A stretch of 64,000 nucleotides of DNA from an uncultured Eubacteriales bacterium (GCA_900316205.1 ONBX01000010.1:1-64000), one strand, 5' to 3'. Positions 34,256 through 43,108 are shown, counted from the stretch's first letter. Numbers and translations are program-made. The notes: generated from the sequence alone by a model not told the origin.

Positions 34256-34954
34256 TCACTTTTCACTTATTTTATACCCCTGGCCCCAGACGGCGCGGAT
34301 ATAGCGGGGAGAGGCAGGGTCGATCTCCAGCTTTTCCCGGAGATGGCGGATGTGTACGGCCACGGTGCTCTCAGCGCCGTAGGGCTCCTCGTTCCAGACC
34401 TTGCGGTAGAGATCCCGGGGATGAAAGACCCGACCAGGGTTTTGCATGAGAAGCTTCAGGATCTCATACTCCCGGGGCGTGAGATTCACCGGCTCCCCGT
34501 CCAGGGTGACAGCCTTGCTGCCGTCGTCAAGGCTGATGGGACCGATGACAAGAACGCTCTCCCGCACCGCGCCGCCGCCAAGCTGCAGATAGCGGCGGAG
34601 CTGGGAGCGGACCCTGGCCAAAAGCTCCACCGGGTTAAAGGGCTTGGTGATGTAATCATCCGCGCCGATGTTGAGGCCCAGGACCTTGTCCGTATCCTCG
34701 CTCTTGGCGGTGAGCAGGATCACAGGCACGTTGGAGAATTCCCGGAGCCTGGAGAGGGCGGAGACCCCGTCCAGCACCGGCATCATGATGTCCAGCAGTA
34801 CCAGGTGGATGTCCTCCCGGTCCAGAAGCTCCAGGGCCTCTTTGCCGTTTGCGGCGGCGAAGGTCCGGTAGCCCTCGGCCTCCAGATAGATTTTCAGGGC
34901 GGAGACGATGTCCTGCTCGTCATCGCAGATGAGAATGTTGTAGCTCATGCGCAT
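34256..34954 (-). CDS. OmpR/PhoB-family response regulator
   Basis: A 232-residue two-component regulator. The receiver domain has the acidic pair CDDEQD, the phosphorylated aspartate in HLVLLDIMMPVLDG near residue 54 and the lysine in DDYITKPF near residue 104. The C-terminal winged helix has NLTPREYEILKLLMQNPGRVFHPRDLYRKVW and ESTVAVHIRHLREKLE. It is the partner of the kinase at 31997-34066. A start at 34948 (MSYN) is equally possible. Direct repeats upstream of its own promoter suggest autoregulation. Confidence 0.93.
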   Translation of the reverse strand: MRMSYNILICDDEQDIVSALKIYLEAEGYRTFAAANGKEALELLDREDIHLVLLDIMMPVLDGVSALSRLREFSNVPVILLTAKSEDTDKVLGLNIGADDYITKPFNPVELLARVRSQLRRYLQLGGGAVRESVLVIGPISLDDGSKAVTLDGEPVNLTPREYEILKLLMQNPGRVFHPRDLYRKVWNEEPYGAESTVAVHIRHLREKLEIDPASPRYIRAVWGQGYKISEK

Positions 34955-34972
34955 CCCTCAGCTTTCGATATC

Positions 34973-35029
34973 ATTATACCCTCCCGGTCCTTAAGAACCA
35001 AGAGGGTATCTGTTTAAGAAATGTTTAAG
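34973..35029 (-). promoter_or_regulatory. Promoter with response-regulator-type direct repeats
   Basis: On the minus strand TTGGTT (complement of 34996-35001) and TATAAT (complement of 34973-34978) are 17 bp apart. Ten bp upstream lie two identical 7-mers, GTTTAAG at 35012-35018 and 35023-35029 (plus-strand reading), an 11-bp period typical of tandem OmpR-family binding. Confidence 0.72.
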
Positions 35030-35097
35030 TTCGGGCGATTGTCCAAAGCTGACCAAGGTCAACATGAAATGAAAAAAGAATACTGAAGACTGAAGAA

Positions 35098-35145
35098 CTA
35101 TGGTGTCCGCTTCGCGGACCGATCAAAAACATCGCCAAAGGCGAT
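35098..35145. repeat. GGTGTCC...GGCGATACCGCA intergenic repeat, copy 1
   Basis: GGTGTCCGCTTCGCGGACC is an imperfect hairpin, followed by ATCGCC-AAA-GGCGAT and ACCGCA. The same order of blocks recurs at 51637-51716 with substitutions. It lies after the minus-strand lepA gene. No gene is seen in 34955-35184. Confidence 0.5.
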
Positions 35146-35184
35146 ACCGCATCTCTTCACGCTTCACTTTTCCTTGCGCAAGCA

Positions 35185-36990
35185 TCACTCGTCCAGCTTG
35201 AGGACAGCCAAAAATGCCTCCGTGGGGATCTGGACAGTGCCCAGCTGGCGCATCTTCTTTTTGCCTTCCTTCTGCTTTTCCAGCAGCTTCTTCTTGCGGG
35301 TGATATCGCCGCCGTAGCACTTGGCCAGGACGTCCTTGCGCATGGCCTTCACCGTTTCCCGGGCAATGATCTTGCCGCCGATGGCAGCCTGGATGGGCAC
35401 CTCGAAGAGCTGGCGGGGAATGTTCTCCTTCAGCTTTTCGCAGAGCTTTCTCGCCCGGGGATAGGCCTTCTCCCGGTGGGCGATGAAGGAGAGGGCGTCC
35501 ACCTGGTCGCCGTTCAGGAGCATGTCCACCTTCACAAGGTCGCTGAGCTTGTACTCGGAGAACTCATAGTCCAGAGAGGCATAGCCCTTGGTGCGGGCCT
35601 TGAGGGTATCGAAGAAATCATAGATGATCTCGTTGAGAGGCATCTCATAATGCATCTCCACCAGGCGGGAATCCAGGTACTGCATGTTCTTGTACTCGCC
35701 CCGGCGGTCCTGGCAGAGGGGCATGATGTTGCCCACATAGTCGTTGGGCGTGATGATGGAGACCTTCACATAGGGCTCATAGGCCTCGGCAATGGAGGGG
35801 ACCTCCGGATAGTTGTGGGGATTATCCACCATGACAACAGATCCGTCGGTCTTCACGACCTTGTAGATGACGGAGGGCAGGGTGGTGACCAGCTCCAGGT
35901 CAAACTCCCGCTCCAGGCGCTCCTGAATGATCTCCATGTGGAGCATGCCCAGAAAGCCGCAGCGAAAGCCGAAGCCCAGGGCCACGGAGCTCTCCGGCTC
36001 GTAGCTCAGGGAGGCGTCGTTGAGCTTGAGCTTTTCCAGCGCGTCCCGCAGATCGGGGTACTTGGAGCCGTCCTCGGTATAGATGCCGCAGAAGACCATG
36101 GGCCGGGCGGGGCGGTAGCCGGGCAGGGCCTGGGCCGTGGGCCGCTCCGCCTCGGTGACGGTATCGCCCACCTGGGTATCGGCCACGTTCTTGATGCTGG
36201 CGGTGAAATAGCCCACGTCGCCGGCGGCCAGCTCCTCGCAGGGGTCCAGGCCGATGGGGCGCAGGTGGCCCACCTCCACCACCTTGTATCTGGCACCGGT
36301 GGACATGAGGAGGATCTCACTGTCCCGCCGGATGCGGCCGTCCATCACACGGAGGAAAACGATGACGCCGCGATAGTTGTCATACTGGCTGTCGAAGATC
36401 AGGGCCTTCAAAGGCGCGTCCGGGTCTCCGGAGGGGGCGGGGACATTGGCCACGATATCCTCCAGAACGGCGTCGATGTTGATGCCGGCCTTGGCGGAGA
36501 TCTCCGGGGCGTCCTGGGCGGGGATGCCGATGATCTCCTCGATCTCATCCTTCACCCGCTGGGGCTCCGCCGCGGGAAGGTCGATCTTGTTCACAACGGG
36601 CAGGATCTCCAGATTGTTGTCCAGGGCCAGATAGGTGTTGGAGAGGGTTTGGGCCTCCACCCCCTGGCTGGCGTCCACCACCAGGACAGCGCCCTCGCAG
36701 GCGGCGAGAGAGCGGCTGACCTCATAATTAAAGTCCACATGGCCCGGGGTGTCGATGAGGTTCAGGGTATAGCTGTCCCCGTCCCCGGCCTGGTAAGTAA
36801 GGCCCACGGCCCGTGCCTTGATGGTAATTCCCCGCTCCTTCTCCAGATCCATGTTGTCCAGGATCTGGTCTTCCATGATACGCTGCTCCACAGCGCCGCA
36901 CTTTTCGATGAGCCGGTCGGACAGGGTGGACTTGCCATGGTCGATATGGGCGATGATGGAAAAATTGCGGATCTTATCCTGTTCGATCAT
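35185..36990 (-). CDS. lepA: Elongation factor 4 (LepA)
   Basis: LepA is a ribosome-associated GTPase, also called back-translocase EF4. The 601-residue protein has AHIDHGKST (G1) near residue 15, RGITIKA (G2), DTPGHVDF (G3) and NKIDLP (G4). Domain II, an EF-G-like region and the LepA-specific C-terminal domain with [24 protein letters not shown] follow. Length is typical. The start overlaps the stop of the XRE regulator gene by 4 bp (ATGA). Confidence 0.97.
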   Translation of the reverse strand: MIEQDKIRNFSIIAHIDHGKSTLSDRLIEKCGAVEQRIMEDQILDNMDLEKERGITIKARAVGLTYQAGDGDSYTLNLIDTPGHVDFNYEVSRSLAACEGAVLVVDASQGVEAQTLSNTYLALDNNLEILPVVNKIDLPAAEPQRVKDEIEEIIGIPAQDAPEISAKAGINIDAVLEDIVANVPAPSGDPDAPLKALIFDSQYDNYRGVIVFLRVMDGRIRRDSEILLMSTGARYKVVEVGHLRPIGLDPCEELAAGDVGYFTASIKNVADTQVGDTVTEAERPTAQALPGYRPARPMVFCGIYTEDGSKYPDLRDALEKLKLNDASLSYEPESSVALGFGFRCGFLGMLHMEIIQERLEREFDLELVTTLPSVIYKVVKTDGSVVMVDNPHNYPEVPSIAEAYEPYVKVSIITPNDYVGNIMPLCQDRRGEYKNMQYLDSRLVEMHYEMPLNEIIYDFFDTLKARTKGYASLDYEFSEYKLSDLVKVDMLLNGDQVDALSFIAHREKAYPRARKLCEKLKENIPRQLFEVPIQAAIGGKIIARETVKAMRKDVLAKCYGGDITRKKKLLEKQKEGKKKMRQLGTVQIPTEAFLAVLKLDE

Positions 36991-37301
36991 ATCTCTTCCC
37001 CCTCCGCGGACTGTAGCGCGCTCTCCGCCCGATTCAGCAGGCTGCGCAGTCCGTTCAAAAACTGTTTAGCATCCCGGAGGCTCACATCCCCCGGATGGGC
37101 GGACCGGCCCAGCAGATAATCCGCCGTCACGCCGTAATAATCGCAGGCGCGGCACACAAAGCCCAGGCCGGGCTCTCGTGCGCCGTTTTCATAATGACTC
37201 AGCAGAGCCTGGCTGATGCCCAGGTCCGCGGCGGCCTGCCGCTGGCTGATATTGCGTCCCTTTCGCAGGGCGGAAAGGGTCTCGGGAAAATTGCGTTCCA
37301 T
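36987..37301 (-). CDS. XRE-family helix-turn-helix regulator
   Basis: A 104-residue DNA-binding protein. The Cro/CI-type helix-turn-helix is at about residues 8-60 ([57 protein letters not shown]). The last 40 residues form a helical tail. It overlaps lepA by 4 bp and shares its promoter, so it may adjust lepA expression or simply be carried with it; target genes are unknown. Confidence 0.88.
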   Translation of the reverse strand: MERNFPETLSALRKGRNISQRQAAADLGISQALLSHYENGAREPGLGFVCRACDYYGVTADYLLGRSAHPGDVSLRDAKQFLNGLRSLLNRAESALQSAEGEEI

Positions 37302-37334
37302 AGCGTTCCTCTTCTCCTGAATATAACAGCGAGT

Positions 37335-37363
37335 ATTATAACGGCAGAATCACACTTTGTAAA
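37335..37363 (-). promoter_or_regulatory. Sigma-A promoter of the XRE-lepA pair
   Basis: On the minus strand TTTACA (complement of 37358-37363) and TATAAT (complement of 37335-37340) are 17 bp apart, about 35 nt before the XRE start. Confidence 0.82.
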
Positions 37364-37383
37364 CAGAAAATTCTGTGAAAAAC

Positions 37384-37412
37384 TTGAAATATCCCCTGCT
37401 TAGTGGTAGATT
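37384..37412 (+). promoter_or_regulatory. Sigma-A promoter of pta
   Basis: TTGAAA (37384-37389) and TAGATT (37407-37412) are 17 bp apart, about 40 nt before pta. Confidence 0.75.
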
Positions 37413-37453
37413 ACTACTGTTAGATCAAAAACCATTTTGGAGGTATTTTGAAA

Positions 37454-38455
37454 ATGTTCGAAAACCTGATCGAAATTCTGAAAGCCAATCCCCGCAAGAT
37501 CGTCTATACCGAAGGCCCCGACGCCCGCATTCTCTCCTCCGCGGCCCGTCTGAAGAAGGAAGGCTTCCTCACCCCCATCCTGGTGGGCAATGTGGAAGAG
37601 GTCAAGGCCGCTGCCGAAAAGGGCGGCTTCGACATTGAGGGTCTGGAGATCCTGGATCCCAAGACCTATGACAAGATGGACGAGATGGTGGAAGCCATGG
37701 TCGCCCTGCGCAAGGGCAAGATGAGCGAGGAAGATTGCCGCGCTGCTCTGCAGAAGGGCAACTACTTCGGCACCATGCTGGTGAAGATGGGCGTGGCCGA
37801 CGCGCTGCTGGGCGGCGCCACCTACTCCACCGCCGATACCGTGCGTCCCGCACTGCAGCTGGTGAAGACCAGAAAGGGCGCAAACCTGGTGTCCTCCTGC
37901 TTTATTCTGGTGAAGGAAGGCGCCCCGATGCTCTGCATGGGCGACTGCGCCATCAACATCGATTACCAGGACACCGTGGATAAGGAAGGCAACGTCATCC
38001 TGCCCGCCGCCGCGAAGCTGGCTGAGGTCGCCATTGAGACCGCCAAGACCGCCAAGGTCTTCGGCATGGATCCCAAGGTCGCCATGCTGAGCTTCTCCAC
38101 CAAGGGCTCCGGCAAGGGTGCCAGCGTTGACCTGGTGCGCAACGCCACCGCCATTGCCAAGGAGAAGGCTCCCGAGCTGACTCTGGACGGCGAGATGCAG
38201 TTCGACGCCGCCGTGGCTCCCGAGGTTGGCCAGCTGAAGTTCCCCGGAAGCAAGGTCGCCGGCTATGCCAACACCTTCATCTTCCCCGAGATCCAGTCCG
38301 GCAACATCGGCTACAAGATCGCCCAGCGTCTGGGCGGTTACGCCGCCTACGGCCCCATTCTGCAGGGCCTGAACGCCCCCATCAACGACCTGAGCCGCGG
38401 CTGCAACGCGGAAGAGGTCTACCAGATGTCCATCATCACCGCGGCTCTGGCCTGA
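37454..38455 (+). CDS. pta: Phosphate acetyltransferase
   Basis: Pta interconverts acetyl-CoA and acetyl phosphate, the route to acetate and ATP in fermenting bacteria. The 333-residue single-domain form has SCFILVKEGAPMLCMGDCAIN near residue 150 and MLSFSTKGSGKGASVDLVRNA near residue 215, both conserved around the active site, and ends with GPILQGLNAPINDLSRGCNAEEVYQMSIITAA. GGAGGT lies upstream; a TTG at 37448 is an alternative start. Acetate kinase is not in the window. G+C-biased, strongly preferred codons suggest high expression. Confidence 0.95.
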   Translation: MFENLIEILKANPRKIVYTEGPDARILSSAARLKKEGFLTPILVGNVEEVKAAAEKGGFDIEGLEILDPKTYDKMDEMVEAMVALRKGKMSEEDCRAALQKGNYFGTMLVKMGVADALLGGATYSTADTVRPALQLVKTRKGANLVSSCFILVKEGAPMLCMGDCAINIDYQDTVDKEGNVILPAAAKLAEVAIETAKTAKVFGMDPKVAMLSFSTKGSGKGASVDLVRNATAIAKEKAPELTLDGEMQFDAAVAPEVGQLKFPGSKVAGYANTFIFPEIQSGNIGYKIAQRLGGYAAYGPILQGLNAPINDLSRGCNAEEVYQMSIITAALA

Positions 38456-38486
38456 GTCAGCAAATATCCCCTTATACACATAAAAA

Positions 38487-38507
38487 GGGCGGCCCAAAAG
38501 GCCGCCC
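38487..38507 (+). terminator. Terminator after pta
   Basis: The stem GGGCGGCC/GGCCGCCC with a 5-nt loop follows AAAAA, about 30 nt after the pta stop. The right side has no long T-run. Confidence 0.75.
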
Positions 38508-38672
38508 TCAAGCTGTCGACAAAGTGTCGCCAGCTTGAGAAGCAAAAATGGGAACTTCAGAAATGGTTCCCATTTTTGCGTAGATTGAACGTGAAGAGGG
38601 GCTTACCCTCCCCTCTTCACAATCTCCCCATGCGCTTCGGCACATCGCCGTACGGGTGAAGGTTTGTCTGCT
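38507..38672. repeat. Hairpin-rich dispersed repeat, copy 2 (inverted to copy 1)
   Basis: Blocks in order are CTCAAGCTG/CAGCTTGAG (a closing hairpin), AAAAATGGGAAC/GTTCCCATTTTT, TAGATTGAACGTGAAG, GAGGGG/CCCCTC, CTTCACAATC, CCCCATGC and GGTTTGTCT. Read in reverse complement, these match 19055-19205. It fills the gap between pta and tadA and contains no open frame of note. Confidence 0.75.
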
Positions 38673-38705
38673 GTCTTGGTTCGGCCTTTGGGACGAGGTA
38701 TTACT

Positions 38706-39152
38706 ATGGAATTTGAAAAGTCGATGGAGCTGGCGCTGATCCTGGCCCGGGAGGCCGCCGACGCCGGAGAGGTGCCGGTGGGCTGCGTCATCACGGACAG
38801 GGACGGAAACATGATCGGCCGGGGCCGCAACCGCCGGGAGGAGATCAGAGACGCCACCGCTCACGCGGAGATCGAAGCCATCCGGGAGGCCTGCGCGGCT
38901 ATGGGCGACTGGCGGCTGGAAGGCTGCACGCTGACGGTGACGCTGGAGCCCTGCCCCATGTGCGCCGGGGCGATCCTAAACGCGCGGATCCCCACAGTGG
39001 TTTACGGTGCGAAAGAGCCGGTCTTCGGCTCCTGCGGCAGCGTGATCGACCTGTTCTTCGAGCGCTACGGCCACACGCCCCGGGTCTACGGCGGCGTGAT
39101 GGAGCAGGAATGTTCAGGGCTGCTGAAGTCCTTCTTCCGAAACAAGCGATAA
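38706..39152 (+). CDS. tadA: tRNA-specific adenosine deaminase TadA
   Basis: TadA converts A34 to inosine in tRNA-Arg(ACG). The 148-residue enzyme has the zinc site HAEIEAI near residue 55 and EPCPMCAGAI near residue 86, followed by VVYGAKEPVFGSCGSVIDLF. This set of motifs separates TadA from cytidine and guanine deaminases. I start at 38706, 9 nt after GAGG, rather than at the open frame from 38664, which lies in the repeat. A terminator follows immediately. Confidence 0.94.
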   Translation: MEFEKSMELALILAREAADAGEVPVGCVITDRDGNMIGRGRNRREEIRDATAHAEIEAIREACAAMGDWRLEGCTLTVTLEPCPMCAGAILNARIPTVVYGAKEPVFGSCGSVIDLFFERYGHTPRVYGGVMEQECSGLLKSFFRNKR

Positions 39153-39182
39153 AAAAAGACTTCCTGTCGGAAGTCTTTTTTT
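39151..39182. terminator. Bidirectional terminator after tadA
   Basis: AAAAAAGACTTCC/GGAAGTCTTTTTT with a 4-nt loop has an A-run and a T-run on opposite sides and serves the convergent tadA and export-protein genes. Confidence 0.93.
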
Positions 39183-39184
39183 CG

Positions 39185-39664
39185 TTAAAAGAGCTTGATG
39201 GCGCCGTAGGTGAGGCCGGTCATGATGGCGGCGGCGATGCAGACGCCCACGAAGATCACCGGAAAAGCCTTTCGAACTTTCAGGTTCAGCAGCGCCGCCA
39301 CCAAAGCGCCGGTCCAGGCGCCGGTACCGGGCAGCGGGATCGCCACCAGGATCAGAAGGCCCCAGGTGCCGTATTTTTCCACCGCTTCGCCCTTGCCCTC
39401 GGCCCGCCGTTCCAGCCGGGTGATGAAACCGTCCAGCGCGGCCCAATGTCTGCGCAGCCAGGCGAAGATACGCTTGATGTATATGATGATGAAAGGAACG
39501 GGGACCATGTTGCCCAGGATCGCGGCGGTCAAAGCCGTAAAGTAAGGAAGCCCCAGGGCGATCCCGTAGGGCAGGCCGAGCCTCAGCTCCACCACGGGTA
39601 CCATGGAGATGAAAAAGGTAACGATGAACTTGCCAAGCGTTGTTCCGGTGAGCCAGGCGATCAT
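39185..39664 (-). CDS. Small multidrug export protein family (COG2426-like)
   Basis: A 159-residue membrane protein with about four or five hydrophobic segments. The start MIAWLTGTTLGKFIVTFFISMVPVVELRLGLPYG, the phrase LGNMVPVPFIIIYIKRIF and the glycine-rich VAIPLPGTGAWTGALVA are typical of the family annotated as small multi-drug export proteins. Transport activity has little direct support in the family. A much longer frame continues upstream, but a CAGGAG site 6 nt before 39664 and a good promoter set the start. Confidence 0.85.
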   Translation of the reverse strand: MIAWLTGTTLGKFIVTFFISMVPVVELRLGLPYGIALGLPYFTALTAAILGNMVPVPFIIIYIKRIFAWLRRHWAALDGFITRLERRAEGKGEAVEKYGTWGLLILVAIPLPGTGAWTGALVAALLNLKVRKAFPVIFVGVCIAAAIMTGLTYGAIKLF

Positions 39665-39694
39665 AGAACGCTCCTGTGTGTACAAGATGTGGGT

Positions 39695-39723
39695 AGTATA
39701 CCATAGATTTCCACAGTCTGCAA
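39695..39723 (-). promoter_or_regulatory. Sigma-A promoter of the export-protein gene
   Basis: On the minus strand TTGCAG (complement of 39718-39723) and TATACT (complement of 39695-39700) are 17 bp apart. Confidence 0.8.
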
Positions 39724-39733
39724 CGCAGAGAAG

Positions 39734-39749
39734 GTTAAGATTCCTTAAG
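39734..39749. promoter_or_regulatory. TTAAG direct repeat between divergent promoters
   Basis: GTTAAG and CTTAAG repeat with a 10-bp period, about 8 bp upstream of the SDR -35 element and 11 bp from the export-gene -35 element. Similar repeats are found at 35012-35029, 46706-46721 and 49504-49520. Confidence 0.5.
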
Positions 39750-39757
39750 TTTTTTGA

Positions 39758-39786
39758 TTGACGCTCCCGCGCTTCTGTTGTAGAAT
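39758..39786 (+). promoter_or_regulatory. Sigma-A promoter of the SDR gene
   Basis: TTGACG (39758-39763) and TAGAAT (39781-39786) are 17 bp apart, about 28 nt before the ATG. Confidence 0.83.
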
Positions 39787-39820
39787 GAATGCAACAAAAC
39801 GATAACAGGAGGGCATCCTT

Positions 39821-40612
39821 ATGAATCAAGTCGCCATCGTCACGGGCGGCAGCGGCGGCATCGGTCGCTGCACCGCGGCGGAGCTCCACAGGGCCGGCTG
39901 CAAGGTCTATGAATTCTCCCGACGGGAAAAGCCCCAGCGGGGTGTCACCCACATCACGGCGGACATGACCGACGAAGCTCAGGTCCGTGCGGCGGTGCAG
40001 GAGGTCCTGGACCGGGAAGGGCGGATCGACATTCTGGTGAACAACGCTGGCTTCGGTATCTCCGGCGCCGCCGAGACCACCGACACCAGGGACGCCCACG
40101 CCCAGCTGGAGCTGAACCTCTATGGCATGGACAACGCCACCAAAGCGGTGCTGCCCGCCATGCGGCAGCAGGGCAGCGGGCGGATCGTGTGCATGAGCTC
40201 TATCGCGGGCATCCTGCCCATCCCCTTTCAGCTCTGGTACTCCGTGAGCAAGGCGGCCATCAACGCCTATGTGCTGGCGCTGCAGAACGAGGTGCGGCCC
40301 TTTGGCATCACCGTCTGCGCCATCATGCCGGGAGACATTGCCTCCGGCTTCACCGACGCGCGGCAAAAGTCCGAGGCCGGGGACGACGTTTACGCCGGGC
40401 GGATCCAGCGGAGCGTGGCCGTGATGGAAAAGGATGAACGGGGCGGCATGACCCCCGGCTACGCGGGCGCTTATGTGGCGAAGATCGCCATGAAGAAAAA
40501 GTCCAAACCCCTGGTGGCTCTCGGTCCCATGTACAAGGGCGCGGCTGTGCTGGCAAAGCTGCTGCCCCGTCGGCTCTCCAACTGGATCGTGGGCCTCATG
40601 TACGCGAAATAA
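39821..40612 (+). CDS. Short-chain dehydrogenase/reductase (SDR)
   Basis: A 263-residue classical SDR. The nucleotide-binding motif TGGSGGIG is at residues 7-14, followed by NNAGFG near residue 73, the catalytic serine in MSSIAG and YSVSKAA, which gives the YxxxK pair. The Arg residues after the second strand (EFSRREK) suggest NADP preference. The last 60 residues (KPLVALGPMYKGAAVLAKLLPRRLSNWIV) resemble lipid-linked or dihydroxyacetone-type SDRs with a membrane-leaning tail. Substrate unknown. It stands alone between a promoter and a terminator. Confidence 0.88.
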   Translation: MNQVAIVTGGSGGIGRCTAAELHRAGCKVYEFSRREKPQRGVTHITADMTDEAQVRAAVQEVLDREGRIDILVNNAGFGISGAAETTDTRDAHAQLELNLYGMDNATKAVLPAMRQQGSGRIVCMSSIAGILPIPFQLWYSVSKAAINAYVLALQNEVRPFGITVCAIMPGDIASGFTDARQKSEAGDDVYAGRIQRSVAVMEKDERGGMTPGYAGAYVAKIAMKKKSKPLVALGPMYKGAAVLAKLLPRRLSNWIVGLMYAK

Positions 40613-40619
40613 CAGCATT

Positions 40620-40643
40620 TGTCCGCCGGAGAACCGGCGGACA
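40620..40643 (+). terminator. Terminator after the SDR gene
   Basis: TGTCCGCCGG/CCGGCGGACA with a 4-nt loop begins 7 nt after the stop and is followed by GGCTTTTG. Confidence 0.85.
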
Positions 40644-40676
40644 GGCTTTTGATGGCGGAATTCTCCCCTTTTTTGC

Positions 40677-40705
40677 TTGCTACCGGGGTGAAACCATAGT
40701 ATAAT
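40677..40705 (+). promoter_or_regulatory. Sigma-A promoter of the EEP gene
   Basis: TTGCTA (40677-40682) and a perfect TATAAT (40700-40705) are 17 bp apart. Confidence 0.83.
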
Positions 40706-40735
40706 GATAGAAGTCTTTTTTCTGGAGGACTTGTT

Positions 40736-41806
40736 ATGAAGAATTTCAGCAAAACGCTGCTGATCGTTGTGCTGGTGATCCTGCTGGGCCTGGCGGGCCT
40801 GCTGGGCTGGCTCACCATGACGGAATACAGCCCCGATCCCATTGAAGAGCTGGATCCCCTCACCAACCAGGCTAACACCGCATTGTCCCTGGGCGCCACG
40901 GTGGATCTGCTGAGCTGGAACATCGGCTACGCGGGTCTCGGCGCGGAGGAGGACTTCCTGCTGGACGGTGGCCAGACGGTCCGCCCCGGCGAGCAGACCG
41001 TGGTTCGCCGGTATCTCAAGGGCATCGAAGAGACGGTGCAGGCGGGCAACTATGATATCGTGCTGCTGCAGGAGGTGGACACGGACTCCGACCGCACCTA
41101 CAATATCGACGAGGCCCAACGTCTGGCCTCCGGCACCAGCTACCACGCGCTGAACTATTCCTGCCCCTTTGTGCCGAACCCCCAGACCCTGCTCTATGAC
41201 CCCATCGGCAAGGTCAACAGCGGCCTGCTCACAAACTCCCGCTTCCAGATCCAGCGGGCGGAGCGCATCTCCCTCCCCTGCCCCTTCAGCTGGCCTCTGC
41301 GTATCGCCAATCTGAAGCGCTGCCTGCTGGTGAGCTATCTGCCCATTGAGGGCAGCGATCATGAGCTGGTGCTGGTGAACCTGCACCTGGAGGCCTACGA
41401 CAGCGGCGAAGGTAAAATCGCCCAGACAAGGCAGCTGCGGGAATTCATCGAATCCGAGTATCAGAAGGGCAACTATGTCATCGCCGGCGGTGACTTCAAC
41501 CAGCTCTTCCCCCGGAGCGCGGAGCGCTACCCCATCATCTTGCCCGAGCTCTGGCAGCCCGGGGTACTGGAGGAAAACCAACTGCCGGAGGAACCCGGCT
41601 GGCAGTTCGTGTGCGACATTACAAAGCCCACCTGCCGCCTGCTGAACCAGCCCTATGAACCGGCGGACACCGCCAACACCCAGTACTATGTGATCGACGG
41701 CTTTATCATCAGCCCCAACGTGATGCTGGAGCTGGCGGAAACCCTGGACATGGGCTTTGTAAACTCTGACCACAACCCGGTGCACCTGCGGGTGACCCTG
41801 CGGTAA
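40736..41806 (+). CDS. Membrane-anchored endonuclease/exonuclease/phosphatase (EEP) family protein
   Basis: A 356-residue protein with an N-terminal membrane anchor (residues 7-27, LLIVVLVILLGLAGLLGWL) and an outer EEP domain. The fold's metal and catalytic residues are seen as LLSWNIGY, VLLQEVDTDSD, LVLVNLHLEA, VIAGGDFNQL and the final NSDHNPVHLRV. The family covers DNases, sphingomyelinases and phosphoinositide phosphatases; the outside location favours a phospholipid or phosphate ester substrate over DNA repair, but that is inference. Single gene with its own promoter. Confidence 0.86.
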   Translation: MKNFSKTLLIVVLVILLGLAGLLGWLTMTEYSPDPIEELDPLTNQANTALSLGATVDLLSWNIGYAGLGAEEDFLLDGGQTVRPGEQTVVRRYLKGIEETVQAGNYDIVLLQEVDTDSDRTYNIDEAQRLASGTSYHALNYSCPFVPNPQTLLYDPIGKVNSGLLTNSRFQIQRAERISLPCPFSWPLRIANLKRCLLVSYLPIEGSDHELVLVNLHLEAYDSGEGKIAQTRQLREFIESEYQKGNYVIAGGDFNQLFPRSAERYPIILPELWQPGVLEENQLPEEPGWQFVCDITKPTCRLLNQPYEPADTANTQYYVIDGFIISPNVMLELAETLDMGFVNSDHNPVHLRVTLR

Positions 41807-41923
41807 AACGATTTCTGCTTAACAGCTGACGTGAAAAGTGCCGAAAACCTTGCGTAGCGCTGAAAGGGCAGCTTGCAGGGGACGGCCTCCCGGACGTCCC
41901 GGCAGAACCAGACGAGAATAAAG

Positions 41924-41968
41924 AATCTCCGGCGAATACGAGTTTCCTTCCCGTATTCGCCGGAGATT
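41924..41968. terminator. Perfect 17-bp hairpin between EEP and MacB-like genes
   Basis: AATCTCCGGCGAATACG and its complement flank an 11-nt loop, with AAAG before and TCTTTG after. It serves convergent genes and shares the CGGCGAAT core with 5521-5566. The rest of 41807-42023 shows nothing I can name. Confidence 0.85.
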
Positions 41969-42023
41969 TCTTTGTATTGCGGGCTGTCGAGAGCGGCAGC
42001 CCCACCATTTTTCTCAGCCTGAT

Positions 42024-43103
42024 TTACGTTTCGCCGGGGTGCTTTTTCTCCCAGCGCCTGCGCTGCTGCCTGCGGATGGCTTCCTCTGTCTTATCCTTGA
42101 CATCGGGAAGCAGGTCCTCCGAGAGCTTGCGCTTTACACGCCGGAACAGGCGGATCAGGGTCTGCAGCAGCCGGAGCGCGGGCAGGATCAGGAAGAGGAC
42201 CGCAAAAAAGCTCATCAGTGAGCACCAATCCTCCACGCAGCGGGCGGCGTTCTCCCAATAGGGATTGACGACGCCAAGCTTCTGCATGCTTCGGGTACCG
42301 AACTCTCTTACCAGGCCCAGGACCTTCCCGAAGGCAAAGCGGCCGGTGTTCTCCACGATCTGGCCCTGGCCGATGGGAAACTTCTCCTTCACGAAATTCA
42401 GCACGAAGTTTTTGACGGGATCGGTCATGACCAGCTCATAGCAGCTGGCGCCGGCGCCCTCCTTGAGCCGGGTGTAGGCGTCAAAGGACATGTAGACACC
42501 CTGTCCCGCGGTGTAAGCCTTGCGGCTGGCAAAGTCCTGCTCCCGCTGCACAACGCCGGCCACGGTGAAGGGAACGCCGTTCAGCTTCATGGGCATACCC
42601 GCCAGATCCGTGCCGCCGAAAAGGAGCCAGGCCGTGTCCTCATCCAGCAGCACCCGATCGTCCATCACATCGCTCTCGGTGAGGTAACTGCCGCTGAGAA
42701 GACGAAGGGGATGGAAGAGGAAGAAGTCGCCTCCCACGGCGATGACGCTGACCTCCCCCTTGCCCAGGTCCGAGGAGGCGCTGAGCTTGCCGGAGGCGCT
42801 CCAGGCATCCCGGAAAAGCCGGGTATCGGTATCGGCCTCAATGGCGGCGGCGTGAAGCTGGTCCAGGATGGCATAGCGAAAGCCGTGGATCTGGTTCAGG
42901 CTCAGGCTCTCATCCGCCGGCAGAAAGCAGCTGACCTGGCGGAAGGCCGTGTCTCCTTCCCCCGCCCAGCGCTCCGCCGCGTATTGGGAGGGCAGGAGCT
43001 TTGCCAGGGAGGAGTGGGCGAAGAAGCAGGCACAGGAGGCCAGGACCAGAAGGCCGCAGAGGATCCAAAGGACAAGTCCTTGGCGTTTGGTGAGTTTTCT
43101 CAT
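42024..43103 (-). CDS. MacB-like periplasmic core domain protein, reduced permease
   Basis: A 359-residue membrane protein. An N-terminal helix (about residues 11-30, LVLWILCGLLVLASCACFF) is followed by about 240 outer residues that resemble the MacB/FtsX periplasmic core (VSVIAVGGDFFLFHPLRLLSGSYLT, VLLDEDTAWLLFGGTDLAGMPMKLNGVPFTVAGVV). One further helix comes near residues 295-312 (LMSFFAVLFLILPALRLL), then a basic tail. A full FtsX-type permease has four helices, so this is a reduced form. It lies 5 bp after the HlyD-like gene. No ATPase is nearby. Confidence 0.68.
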   Translation of the reverse strand: MRKLTKRQGLVLWILCGLLVLASCACFFAHSSLAKLLPSQYAAERWAGEGDTAFRQVSCFLPADESLSLNQIHGFRYAILDQLHAAAIEADTDTRLFRDAWSASGKLSASSDLGKGEVSVIAVGGDFFLFHPLRLLSGSYLTESDVMDDRVLLDEDTAWLLFGGTDLAGMPMKLNGVPFTVAGVVQREQDFASRKAYTAGQGVYMSFDAYTRLKEGAGASCYELVMTDPVKNFVLNFVKEKFPIGQGQIVENTGRFAFGKVLGLVREFGTRSMQKLGVVNPYWENAARCVEDWCSLMSFFAVLFLILPALRLLQTLIRLFRRVKRKLSEDLLPDVKDKTEEAIRRQQRRRWEKKHPGET

Positions 43104-43108
43104 GACAC

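Noticed and set aside
37400..38545. Long minus-strand open frame opposite pta
   Set aside because: It mirrors pta codon use, is Gly/Leu/His-rich without recognisable motifs, lacks a ribosome-binding site and lies opposite a certain gene.
39185..41785. 866-codon minus-strand open frame
   Set aside because: Only its last 159 codons resemble a protein family and have a start site and promoter; the rest lies opposite the SDR and EEP genes.
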